DNA from: Oscillospiraceae bacterium
Lineage (GTDB): Bacteria; Bacillota_A; Clostridia; Oscillospirales; Oscillospiraceae
Direction of reading: 5' to 3'
DNA: 32,484 nt
NCBI GenBank assembly: GCA_017381835.1
Contig: JAFOBK010000060.1
Span: forward strand, 1-32,484
In this document: piece by piece, positions 1 through 7,320 of the stretch
How the letters are laid out: each line of letters opens with the position of its first letter
How positions within the stretch are numbered: the first letter of the stretch is position 1
Translations under genes and position numbers: made by a program
The notes under the pieces: generated by a model
What the model saw: the letters and a program-made list of their open reading frames with translations, nothing else
Database searches by the model: none
Told to the model about the DNA's origin: nothing

Positions 1-29
1 AGAAAAATCTCTCGATTTGGAGTGCTTCG

Positions 30-140
30 CAGTTTTGAAGGAAAGATTTTTTCTCACAGGGAATTCAGAGTTCGCAGAAATACTGGATGTATTTCAAGAA
101 CGATGGATTTTCTGTGGGGAAAAAGATTCTTTCAAAACCG
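30..140 (+). repeat. Long imperfect inverted repeat (possible structured RNA or MITE-like element)
   Basis: A left arm (30-83) and a right arm (89-140) are imperfect reverse complements around a 5-base loop (TGGAT, 84-88). The longest matched blocks are GTTTTGAA near the base and GAAATAC next to the loop. Most substitutions between the arms are transitions, and read as + strand RNA nearly all of those become G-U wobble pairs, which suggests selection on an RNA fold transcribed left to right. A T-rich terminator reading the same way follows within 20 bases. It could be a small RNA, the 3' end of an upstream transcript, or a dispersed repeat; copy number cannot be judged from one window. Confidence 0.6.
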
Positions 141-158
141 TATCAATCCCTAAGTGAG

Positions 159-184
159 CCCGCCTAAGAGGGGCGGATTTTTTA
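159..184 (+). terminator. Rho-independent terminator reading +
   Basis: A CCCGCC / GGGCGG stem (159-164 and 171-176) with a 6-base loop is followed by ATTTTTTA. The T tract lies only on the + side, so it ends a rightward transcript that enters from outside the window or from the hairpin element. It is not a good terminator for the minus-strand operon ending at 193, since there the stem is followed by CTCACTTAGG. Confidence 0.65.
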
Positions 185-192
185 GGTTCTTA

Positions 193-1221
193 TTAGAAAG
201 TGCCGTAGAGCTTGGCGGATTCCACCAGCGCAGCCATGTTCTCAGGCTTGGTGTTGGCACCCATAGCACAGCCGGAGCTGAGGATCAGACCCTTGCCGCC
301 GGTGGCTTCGATGATGGCCTTGGCCTTGGCTCTCACCTGGTCGGGATTGCCCAGAACCAGAGGATCGCTGGGGTCAATATTGCCCATCAGGGTCACATTA
401 GCGGGCAGGATCTGTCTTGCCTTGCCCATGTCCACCTGCCAGTCCACTTCCAGAATTCTGGCTCCGTTGGTGGCCATGTCCTCCATGATTTTGGTGGTGT
501 CACCGCAGATATGGACGGAGTAGGGCTTGTCATCGGTCTGCACAGCCTGGACGACCTGCTTTTCATAAGGCAGGGCAAACTGGCGGTACATCTTGGGGGA
601 GACCAGATTGGGGCCGGCATAGGAGTCACCCATACTGGTACAGTGGGTCAGATCCCGCATGGCCTTTGCGAAACGGATATGGGCTTCGGTGGCCCACTCC
701 AAAGCGTGGTGAATGACTTCTTCGTCTTCGGTCAGCAGATCCATCATGAATTCCTGAGGACCACGCAGCAGTGCCAGCAGATCGAAAGGACCCTGGTCGG
801 CGCGACCCATAACGAAAACATGGTCGCCAACCATTTCCATCAGCCGCTGAGCGGTTTCCATCCACACGCACAGACGGGTGGACTTCTCGGGAACGGGCAG
901 CTCCAGATCGTCAATCTCACTGAGATCTTCCAAAAGGGGATGATGCTCGTCAACAGCTGCTACCGCATCTTCACGGTAGATGACCTTTGCGCCGCAGGCC
1001 TCAGCCAGGGAGGCATCGTCAATGTCGATGACACAACCGTCATAGCCATACTTTTCCTGGCAAAATGCCTGAGCTTCTGCCAAAAGACGGGGGTTGCGGT
1101 TGATCTGACCGATGCTGTAGCCGGATTCCTGAGCGCTGAACATGAAGCACTGGGGAATGACGGGCACACGGTCGGGAGTACGGCCCTGCAGAACAGCCTG
1201 CACTCTTTCTAAATGGGTCAT
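193..1221 (-). CDS. URO-D superfamily corrinoid methyltransferase (MtaA/CmuA-like)
   Basis: A 342-residue protein of the uroporphyrinogen decarboxylase fold family. That family includes true haem-pathway decarboxylases but also MtaA, MtbA and CmuA, which move methyl groups to or from methyl-corrinoid proteins. The MtaA-type zinc triad is visible: His237-x-Cys239 (in VHICGDTT) and Cys318 (in SSGCAMG). These bind the zinc that activates a thiol methyl acceptor in MtaA. The setting, last in an operon with a corrinoid protein and a RACo activator and away from any haem genes, argues strongly for methyl transfer rather than decarboxylation. The start is preceded by GGAGGAAACGCA. Acceptor or donor cannot be told from sequence; in a bacterium it could be a thiol or a step toward tetrahydrofolate. 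Confidence 0.85.
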   Translation of the reverse strand: MTHLERVQAVLQGRTPDRVPVIPQCFMFSAQESGYSIGQINRNPRLLAEAQAFCQEKYGYDGCVIDIDDASLAEACGAKVIYREDAVAAVDEHHPLLEDLSEIDDLELPVPEKSTRLCVWMETAQRLMEMVGDHVFVMGRADQGPFDLLALLRGPQEFMMDLLTEDEEVIHHALEWATEAHIRFAKAMRDLTHCTSMGDSYAGPNLVSPKMYRQFALPYEKQVVQAVQTDDKPYSVHICGDTTKIMEDMATNGARILEVDWQVDMGKARQILPANVTLMGNIDPSDPLVLGNPDQVRAKAKAIIEATGGKGLILSSGCAMGANTKPENMAALVESAKLYGTF

Positions 1222-1233
1222 TGCGTTTCCTCC

Positions 1234-2688
1234 TTAATCTTCGTCATAGGGAAAGAGCATTTGCTCCATATAGTTTGCGTTAAAGGTGGGATTGCCGCCT
1301 AAGTTATAGTGGCGGGATTTTTTCGCGAGTTCCTGAATTGCGGGGAGCGCGGTTTCGCTCAGGAGAAGCTGGGATGCACCGGCCAGCGCTGCGTTGCCGA
1401 TCACCTTGGTTTTGCTTACCAGCTCTCCGGGAATCAGACCAATGGCGGCAGCATTGGCAATATCCAGATGGCTGCCGAAACCGCCGGCTAAATAGAAGGT
1501 TTCGATTTCCTGGCAGGTAGTTCCGGAACCGTCCAAAAGGGTTTGAATACCGGCGGCAATGGCAGCTTTCGCCAGCTGCAGCGCCCGGATGTCCTTTTGC
1601 AGCAGAGTCACACCGGGGGCCAGGGTCACATCCTCATCCAAAGCGCCGGTTTCGTCCATGATCTCTTCTCGTAAAAAGACAGCAACCGCATCAATGAGAC
1701 CGCTGCCGCAGACACCCACGGCATCCTGATCCCCAATGGTATGAATATGAATTTCTCCGGCTTCTGCCCATACCTTATCAATGGCGCCGGGAATACTGCT
1801 GCAGCCGCAGCTGATCAGCGCGCCCTCAAAGGCGGGGCCTGCCGCGGTGGAGGTGACATAGAGGGTGCCGTCCTTCCAAAGGGCGATCTCACCGTTGGTG
1901 CCGATATCGCACAAAAGGGCTGTCTTTTCTTTGCACATACCGCTGGCCAGCACGGCGCAGGAGATATCTGCGCCCACAAATGCGTTCATACAAGGGGGAA
2001 GATAAACGGGAATTCCCAAAAGGGAAGTCCTTACATCAAATAAAGTATCTGCTTCAAAGGGAGCATGGGAGAGCGCCTCAGGATCCCGTCCGGTGAGCAG
2101 ATAGAGCATGGTGGTATTGCCTGTGATAACGGCATGATCTACTGCGCCACCAGCCTGCTGCAGCAGAAGCGCCAGAGCATCGGTGATCTGCTTTTGCAGC
2201 AGAGGGAGTTTACCCTCCATGGCAGCGCCGATCCGGCCCATCACATCGGCAGCAATACTGGCCTGGGGATTGATCATAGCAGCCTGCCCTAAAAGCTTGC
2301 CGGTCTGCAGATCGTAGCGCCGCAATACCACGGTGGTACTGCCGATATCCACGGCGGCACCAATGCCCTCAGCGGGGGTGAAAACCAGGTTGTCCGCTTC
2401 CGATTCTGTCTGAATCTGCTGGATATCAGCAGTGACCGGCAGAAAAACCTGGGCATCATCGAGAATTTCGGCTTGGCAGGCCAGGCGCACACCGGCTTTT
2501 TGTTCTGCTTCATTGGGCGCGCTGACTGCACCAACCAAGGTTACCGCACATTTGCCGCATTTTCCCAAACCGCCGCAGGGGCGCAAACCGTAGAAACCGG
2601 CCTCCTCCAAAAGCACATGAAGCGCCTTTGGAGGGGTGAAGGCGATATCTTTTTGATTGCCGTTTGACCAAACAGAAAGTGTTGCCAT
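1234..2688 (-). CDS. RACo-like reductive activator of corrinoid proteins ([2Fe-2S] + ASKHA/DUF4445)
   Basis: A 484-residue protein with an N-terminal plant-type ferredoxin domain: Cys38-x5-Cys44-x2-Cys47 and Cys71 are the usual [2Fe-2S] ligands. From about residue 110 it is an ASKHA-fold domain, with phosphate-loop motifs DIGSTT (114-119), GNTTM (190-194) and a later CDIGTNGEIAL. This is the architecture of RACo and RamA-like activators, which use ATP or its binding energy and low-potential electrons to return accidentally oxidised Co(II) corrinoid to Co(I). It is shorter than the roughly 630-residue RACo of carbon monoxide-grown acetogens, so linker or dimerisation segments are probably reduced. 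It sits 12 bases upstream of the distal methyltransferase and follows the DUF2284 gene. Its natural client is probably the corrinoid protein at 5328-5957. Confidence 0.88.
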   Translation of the reverse strand: MATLSVWSNGNQKDIAFTPPKALHVLLEEAGFYGLRPCGGLGKCGKCAVTLVGAVSAPNEAEQKAGVRLACQAEILDDAQVFLPVTADIQQIQTESEADNLVFTPAEGIGAAVDIGSTTVVLRRYDLQTGKLLGQAAMINPQASIAADVMGRIGAAMEGKLPLLQKQITDALALLLQQAGGAVDHAVITGNTTMLYLLTGRDPEALSHAPFEADTLFDVRTSLLGIPVYLPPCMNAFVGADISCAVLASGMCKEKTALLCDIGTNGEIALWKDGTLYVTSTAAGPAFEGALISCGCSSIPGAIDKVWAEAGEIHIHTIGDQDAVGVCGSGLIDAVAVFLREEIMDETGALDEDVTLAPGVTLLQKDIRALQLAKAAIAAGIQTLLDGSGTTCQEIETFYLAGGFGSHLDIANAAAIGLIPGELVSKTKVIGNAALAGASQLLLSETALPAIQELAKKSRHYNLGGNPTFNANYMEQMLFPYDED

Positions 2689-2709
2689 ACGATCAAATCC
2701 TTTTTAGAG

Positions 2710-3246
2710 TTACGAAAACAGAATGATTCCAAAATAGGTAACGGTGTCGGGGCCGTTGATATACTTAAGATCCGTTGCCTGAGAAGTGCGGTAAACATCA
2801 ATGCCGTAGCCTTCCAGGGAGGTCAGTGCTTCCTTCGGGTGCCGGCAGGGAAGATCATCCAGCTTGCTGCAGCGCTCACACAGATGACAGCCGCCTCCGG
2901 TTAAGTGCAGATGCTCCGGCAGGATACCTTCCAGCTTTCTGCGAATTGCCTGACTGCAAAGGTTGTGATGCTTTCCTGCCTCCATCATGCCTTCAAAGTC
3001 AAAGCTATCCTCCAAAGTGCCGATGGTTTGGTAGAGGACGGCATGGGGATATTTCTTTACCTCACAAATCAATTCCTCGACATGTCCGATATCCGGCGGG
3101 CACATATGACAGCGGTTAAACTTGCCGCAGGCATTACCCTCACAAATCTTGCGGAAAACAGGATCGGTGATGACGGCGCTGCCGGGGAGATACTGGGCGC
3201 CGTTGACACCGCACTCCAGGGCGATTTTTACGATAGTGTCTACCAT
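2710..3246 (-). CDS. DUF2284-like cysteine-rich metal-binding protein
   Basis: A 178-residue cytoplasmic protein with a cysteine pattern resembling DUF2284 'predicted metal-binding' proteins. It has C-x4-C-x5-C-x2-C near residues 34-49 (ICEGNACGKFNRCHMCPP) and a second group, GGGCHLCERCSKLDDLPCRHP, near 117-136. The CPP and CRHP signatures suggest an Fe-S or zinc site. DUF2284 genes recur beside corrinoid methyltransferase genes in anaerobes, but I know of no established biochemical function. Its gene ends 21 bases before the RACo-like gene and starts 2 bases after the preceding URO-D gene, so it is very likely co-translated. An electron-transfer or corrinoid-maintenance role fits the context but is inference. 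Confidence 0.75.
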   Translation of the reverse strand: MVDTIVKIALECGVNGAQYLPGSAVITDPVFRKICEGNACGKFNRCHMCPPDIGHVEELICEVKKYPHAVLYQTIGTLEDSFDFEGMMEAGKHHNLCSQAIRRKLEGILPEHLHLTGGGCHLCERCSKLDDLPCRHPKEALTSLEGYGIDVYRTSQATDLKYINGPDTVTYFGIILFS

Positions 3247-3248
3247 AA

Positions 3249-4313
3249 TCAGCCTCCGTACTGGTTCAGTCGGTAAGCGTTGGCGGTGTTCAGCATGGCA
3301 TAGAAACCCTCTACGGGGATGTAATCCGGCACGGAATTGCCGGTGCCCAGACCGTAGCCGCCAAAGTCGATATTTTCTGCAATGCAGGCATTGACCTTAT
3401 CCCGGATTTCCTCAGGGGTCTGCTGACACAGTACATTCATGTCAATACCGCCTAGATTGCAGATCCGGTCGCCGTAAAGCTCCACCCACTTGTGGAAGGG
3501 AGCGATGGAATCCTCGTTGGAGTGCTTGGCATCGATGCCGGTGGCAATGAGATCTTCCATAATGTCGAAGATCTTGCCGCAGCTGTGGAGAATAAAGGGT
3601 TTGCCGGATGCGTGAACCAGATCTACGATATCCTTATAGCCGGGGATGATCCACCGGCGGATCTCGTCGTGGGGAAGCAGGGTCTGACCGTAGAAACCCA
3701 GGTCATCGCCCATGCGGCAGACACAGTAAGGTTCTGCGTAATCCTGCAGGAAGCGGCTCCAAATGCGCCTATAGAGCTGGCGCACCTGCGCGAATACCTC
3801 TTCCACCATCTCCGGTTCATCTTCCCGCAGGTAGCAAAGTTCGGTGTAGTCCACCAGATCCTGGACGGTCTCAAAGATGCCGTAGCCGGGGCCGCCAACA
3901 GCCTTCAGTCCGTCGTGCTTGCGCATTTCTTCGGCGAACAGCTCGAAGGTGGCGGCGTTATCGGCAAAGTACAGATCCTCGATTTTGTCCCATGGGTAGT
4001 TCTTCACGTCTTCCGGAGTCTTCAGCACCGGCGGGGTATGGAGCCGCAGAGCACCGCTGCCGGGGCAGGACAGAGGAATGCCCAGCTCGAAGCTGACGGT
4101 GTCATAACCGCAGGCTTCCCAAAAGCTTACAAAATGACGGAAATATTCCTTTTTGTCGGCAGTTCCACCCTGGAACAGCCGGGTCATAGGAACATTGATC
4201 ACTTTTTCAATAAAGCCGGGATCGATATGATGCTCATAAATGGGCATACGGGCCGGCTTCTTGTTTTGCATAGCTTCTACGAAAAATTCGTAGTTAGGCT
4301 GGGGAGCTTTCAT
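3249..4313 (-). CDS. Divergent URO-D family protein, candidate substrate-side methyltransferase
   Basis: A 354-residue URO-D-fold protein. It keeps the first half of the MtaA-type zinc site, His243-x-Cys245 in ILHSCGKIFD. Where its two neighbours have SSGC, it reads GLGTGNSVPDY (about 321-331) with no cysteine, so the canonical His/Cys/Cys zinc triad is incomplete. That fits either a different metal ligand or a different chemistry, for example demethylating a methoxy or methylamine substrate onto the corrinoid protein (a methyltransferase-1 role). Some O-demethylase substrate methyltransferases are annotated as URO-D proteins. The start is supported by AAGGAGGTTTTCTT before the ATG. The gene lies 12 bases after the second methyltransferase in a tightly packed operon. 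Family is clear, substrate unknown. Confidence 0.8.
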   Translation of the reverse strand: MKAPQPNYEFFVEAMQNKKPARMPIYEHHIDPGFIEKVINVPMTRLFQGGTADKKEYFRHFVSFWEACGYDTVSFELGIPLSCPGSGALRLHTPPVLKTPEDVKNYPWDKIEDLYFADNAATFELFAEEMRKHDGLKAVGGPGYGIFETVQDLVDYTELCYLREDEPEMVEEVFAQVRQLYRRIWSRFLQDYAEPYCVCRMGDDLGFYGQTLLPHDEIRRWIIPGYKDIVDLVHASGKPFILHSCGKIFDIMEDLIATGIDAKHSNEDSIAPFHKWVELYGDRICNLGGIDMNVLCQQTPEEIRDKVNACIAENIDFGGYGLGTGNSVPDYIPVEGFYAMLNTANAYRLNQYGG

Positions 4314-4325
4314 AAGAAAACCTCC

Positions 4326-5315
4326 TTATTTCAGTGCACCGAAGAACGCCTGAATATTGTCCCACTTGGCATGGAAGGGGATGTCGCAGCCGGAAGAAAT
4401 GACAAAATTGGGATAATTTCCGCACTTTTCCAGCAGCTCTGCAACGGCCTGACCCATGCTCTCGGGGGTGCCCTGGACAAACTGAGCCGCGGGATCCACA
4501 TTGCCCATGCACAGAATATCGGAAGGTGCCTGCTCCATCACAGCGGCCATGTCCACCGCATTGCAGAAATGGTAGGCGGCAGCGCCGATGGAGAAAATGC
4601 CCTGGAGCATATGGGAAACGGAATTGCCGCAGTTGTGATAAATCACAGCAAAGTCCTCTTCCTGCAATGCCTCTACGATTTGCTTTACATAGGGATGGGA
4701 GAATTCCTGCGCCATATCGGGGCTGAGAATACCGGCCAAAGGCTCGGCAATAACAACACCGTCAACACCGGCAGCCTTCATAGCACCGGCATAGCAGATG
4801 AGATATTCTGTGGCTTTTTTCAGCACTTCGTGGACAGCTTCCGGCTCATCGTAGCATACATACATGATCTCGGTCACATCCATCAGGCGGCCGGCCAGAG
4901 AATAGGGGCCGATCATGCCTGCCAGGACGGGCTTGTCCTTGATGCGCTCCTTGGCCATACGGATGCCTTCCACGCAGGTGGCGGCACGGCCTTTGCTCAG
5001 ATCAGGAACCTGCAGAGCTTCGGCTTCCTCAAAGTCGCAGACCAGCTGACCCACAACAGCGGGTACTTCATCAGTGAAATACTGCACCTTCGCGCCGAAT
5101 GCTTCGGCTTCCACAGACAGATCCATCAGGCTGACCGCAGCCAAAGTATCCGTCTCGGCGGCAATCAAAGCGATAGCGTCTGCCTGCAAAGAGGCATCTT
5201 TCACCAGCTGCTCCACTGTGACACCCAGTTTCTGGGCGGCAGGGAAAGAAAGAATGGGGAGAGCCCGACGGTGTTCGGGACGAGCTGCATCCCACAGCAG
5301 CTTGCTTACATTCAT
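4326..5315 (-). CDS. URO-D superfamily corrinoid methyltransferase (MtaA/MtbA-like)
   Basis: A 329-residue URO-D-fold protein with the complete MtaA-type zinc signature: His227-x-Cys229 (YHNCGNS) and Cys310 (SSGCDIP). A typical MGNVDP segment lies at 270-275. It follows the corrinoid-protein gene by 12 bases, the usual arrangement for a methyltransferase and its cognate corrinoid carrier. The likely role is transfer of a methyl group between the cobalt of that carrier and a thiol or other acceptor in the cytoplasm. The start has a strong AAGGAGGAGACTCC site. A haem-pathway decarboxylase is unlikely because no haem biosynthetic genes are nearby and the zinc motif fits the methyltransferases. 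Whether it acts before or after the corrinoid cannot be decided from sequence. Confidence 0.87.
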   Translation of the reverse strand: MNVSKLLWDAARPEHRRALPILSFPAAQKLGVTVEQLVKDASLQADAIALIAAETDTLAAVSLMDLSVEAEAFGAKVQYFTDEVPAVVGQLVCDFEEAEALQVPDLSKGRAATCVEGIRMAKERIKDKPVLAGMIGPYSLAGRLMDVTEIMYVCYDEPEAVHEVLKKATEYLICYAGAMKAAGVDGVVIAEPLAGILSPDMAQEFSHPYVKQIVEALQEEDFAVIYHNCGNSVSHMLQGIFSIGAAAYHFCNAVDMAAVMEQAPSDILCMGNVDPAAQFVQGTPESMGQAVAELLEKCGNYPNFVISSGCDIPFHAKWDNIQAFFGALK

Positions 5316-5327
5316 GGAGTCTCCTCC

Positions 5328-5957
5328 TTACTTGGTGCAGAACTCCAGAGCCACCTCAGCGGCGGTGGTAGCGTCGGGAGTGTAGGCGTCTGCGCCGATC
5401 ATCTCAGCAAAGCCGGAGGTCAGAGGTGCGCCGCCAACCATGATCTTGACTTTATCATGGATGCCTGCTGCCTTAGCTGCCTTCACAACATCTTCCATGC
5501 CGCTCATGGTGGTGGTCAGCAGAGCGGAGATGCAGATCAGCTGGCAGTTTTCCTTGATAGCGGTTTCGATAAAGGTCTCGGGAGCTACGTCAGCACCCAG
5601 GTCGATAACTTCAAAGCCCTTACTTTCCATCATCATCTTAACCAGGTTCTTGCCGATGTCGTGCAGGTCACCCTTGATGGTGCCGATGCAGGCCTTGCCT
5701 GCGGGCTTCACATTCTCACCAACCAGCAGGGGCTTCAGAACTGCGGTGCCCTGGCTCATAGCGCGGGCTGCAACCAGAACTTCGGGAACGAATACTTCGT
5801 TCTTCTTGAACTTTTCGCCGATGATGCCCATGCCGTGGAGCAGACCGTTTTCCAGAATGTCCTGGGGGGTGTAACCCTGATCGATTGCCTGGCGAACCAG
5901 TTCCTTGACGATTTTAGCCTTGCCAGCCTGGAGCTGCTCGGAAATTTGCTGTAACAT
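5328..5957 (-). CDS. Corrinoid (B12-binding) methyl-carrier protein, MtaC/MtbC/MttC type
   Basis: A 209-residue two-domain carrier. Residues 1-85 form the helical methionine-synthase-type cap domain. The rest is a Rossmann-like B12-binding domain with the base-off/His-on signature Asp97-x-His99-Asp100-x-Gly102 (GDLHDIGKN), a Ser-rich SALLTTTM segment at 144-151 and the GG turn near 175. His99 should be the lower cobalt ligand. The length matches MtaC/MtbC/MttC. It carries the methyl group between the methyltransferases encoded downstream. As the first gene of the operon it has a very strong TAGGAGGATTTTTATT ribosome site, in keeping with the need for large amounts of carrier. Confidence 0.93.
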   Translation of the reverse strand: MLQQISEQLQAGKAKIVKELVRQAIDQGYTPQDILENGLLHGMGIIGEKFKKNEVFVPEVLVAARAMSQGTAVLKPLLVGENVKPAGKACIGTIKGDLHDIGKNLVKMMMESKGFEVIDLGADVAPETFIETAIKENCQLICISALLTTTMSGMEDVVKAAKAAGIHDKVKIMVGGAPLTSGFAEMIGADAYTPDATTAAEVALEFCTK

Positions 5958-5989
5958 AATAAAAATCCTCCTATTGTTTTTTGTTTCTG

Positions 5990-6000
5990 AGTATAGTATA
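5990..6000 (-). promoter_or_regulatory. Operon promoter -10 region, no consensus -35
   Basis: On the minus strand two overlapping TATACT hexamers (6000-5995 and 5995-5990) lie about 35 bases upstream of the corrinoid-protein start. At the correct distance upstream (about 6018-6023) the sequence reads AATACT, far from TTGACA. A good -10 with no -35 is typical of a promoter that needs an activator, which fits the divergently encoded AraC/PocR regulator. Confidence 0.55.
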
Positions 6001-6020
6001 GTAAAATCATAGGAAAAAGT

Positions 6021-6050
6021 ATTGTCTTAACTTACGAATTGTTGTTTAAA
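6021..6050. promoter_or_regulatory. Candidate AraC/PocR operator (direct repeat, 20-base spacing)
   Basis: ATTGTCTTAA (6021-6030) and GTTGTTTAAA (6041-6050) match at 7 of 10 positions and start exactly 20 bases apart, about two helical turns, as expected for the paired half-sites of an AraC-family dimer. The proximal copy overlaps the missing -35 of the minus-strand operon promoter. This is a prediction from spacing and position only. Confidence 0.4.
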
Positions 6051-6066
6051 GTAACGGGGTGAGAAT

Positions 6067-7317
6067 ATGACCACAGAATTATTTTCCCGGGTGCCAAAAG
6101 AACGCTTAAAGGCAGTATTGGAGAATCTTCATGCCTTCACGAACCTGCCCATTCATCTGATCGATAATGAGGGTGTGCAACTGATGACCTTCGGGGAAAG
6201 CCCCCGGTATTGCCGGCTGCTGCAGCGAAACCTCTTCCCGGGGAAGGGATGCTTGGCGGTTTGTCTGCAGGTGGGGCAGCAGGCAAAAAAGTTGGGAGAA
6301 CCCTATATTTTCTCCTGCCATGCGGACTTGAACCATATTGCATTTCCGCTTCTGAACCAGGGAGATTTGCTGGGCTGCATCATTGTGGGGCCGTTTTTGA
6401 TGGATAAGCCCGACAGCACCCTGATCGCCAACCTGACAGAAAAACACAAGTTGACCCCGCTGCTCTCTTTGGAGCTTTATGATGAATTGCCGGCTCTGCA
6501 GGTTATCGAACCTGCCCGGGTCAACCAGCTGAGCCTCTTGCTGGAGCATCTTTTGTCGCCCCTTATGCCGGCGGAGCGGGCAATCCTCCTGCAGGCGAAA
6601 GAAAAGCTCTATCAGCAGTCCCGCATTAACGAGACCATCCAGCAGTATAAGGAAGAGCGGGTCAGCGGATCCCGTGCCTTTTTCCATGAGAAAGAAACTG
6701 CGCTGCTGCGGCGGGTCAGAACCGGCAATGTGCAGGAGGCAAAAGCGCTGCTCAACGAATTGATCGGCCATGTCCTCTTCAGTCAGGGCGGCAAGATGGA
6801 AAATGTACAGCTGATGGCGGTGGAATTGACCACGCTGCTAAGCCGGGTGGCCATCGACGGCGGTGCAGGAACGGAGAAAATTTACGGTCTTAACAGCCAG
6901 TATCTGACCCGCATTTTGGTGCAGCAGGATCAGGAAGAACTGTGTTACCTGCTGCAGGAAGTGGTAGAGAACTTCATGGATGCCATGTTTACCCACCAGG
7001 ATCAGGGAAATCCCCACATCCGGAAGGCCTTGCGCTACATTGGTGAAAACTACACCCAAAAGCTGACACTGCAGCATGTAGCCGGTGAGGTAAATATCAG
7101 TCCCAATCATTTTTCAGCGCTGTTTCATAAGACCGTGGGTGTCAGTTTCCGGGATTACTTAAGCCAGCTGCGAGTGGAGGAGAGTAAGCGCTTGCTTCTC
7201 TACTCCGAGTATTCTTTGGCAGAGATCGCTTCGGCCATGGGATTTCCCGATCAGAGTAATTTTACAAAGGTATTCAAGCGGATCACCGGTATGTCGCCGG
7301 GAAAATACAGGGGGTAA
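6067..7317 (+). CDS. PocR-domain AraC-family transcriptional regulator
   Basis: A 416-residue regulator. Residues about 10-165 form a PocR-type sensory domain with Cys49, Cys62, Cys66 and Cys84 (NLFPGKGCLAVC and IFSCHADLNHIAFPL). After a helical linker, residues about 315-416 are a double HTH AraC DNA-binding domain (LQHVAGEVNISPNHFSALFHKTVG and LAEIASAMGFPDQSNFTKVFKRITGMSPGKYR). PocR domains are thought to bind small hydrocarbon-derived ligands, the founding case sensing 1,2-propanediol. The gene is divergent from the corrinoid operon with only about 110 bases between, so it most likely activates that operon in response to the methyl donor. GGGGTGAG precedes the ATG. It is followed three bases later by the metallo-beta-lactamase gene. 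Confidence 0.88.
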   Translation: MTTELFSRVPKERLKAVLENLHAFTNLPIHLIDNEGVQLMTFGESPRYCRLLQRNLFPGKGCLAVCLQVGQQAKKLGEPYIFSCHADLNHIAFPLLNQGDLLGCIIVGPFLMDKPDSTLIANLTEKHKLTPLLSLELYDELPALQVIEPARVNQLSLLLEHLLSPLMPAERAILLQAKEKLYQQSRINETIQQYKEERVSGSRAFFHEKETALLRRVRTGNVQEAKALLNELIGHVLFSQGGKMENVQLMAVELTTLLSRVAIDGGAGTEKIYGLNSQYLTRILVQQDQEELCYLLQEVVENFMDAMFTHQDQGNPHIRKALRYIGENYTQKLTLQHVAGEVNISPNHFSALFHKTVGVSFRDYLSQLRVEESKRLLLYSEYSLAEIASAMGFPDQSNFTKVFKRITGMSPGKYRG

Positions 7318-7320
7318 CCA

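Noticed and set aside
1..153. Plus-strand frame open from the window edge to a TAA at 151-153
   Set aside because: It spans both arms and the loop of the long inverted repeat, has no start in view and no recognisable motif; the open frame is better explained by the palindrome. A gene tail from upstream cannot be fully excluded.
193..5315. URO-D proteins as haem-biosynthesis uroporphyrinogen decarboxylases
   Set aside because: Zinc-site cysteines and the corrinoid operon context fit methyltransferases, and no other tetrapyrrole synthesis genes adjoin.
3492..5954. 820-codon open frame on + across the C1 operon
   Set aside because: It is antisense to three well-supported genes with zinc and B12 motifs; the frame stays open because of codon bias in the real genes. 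No ribosome site or family motif.
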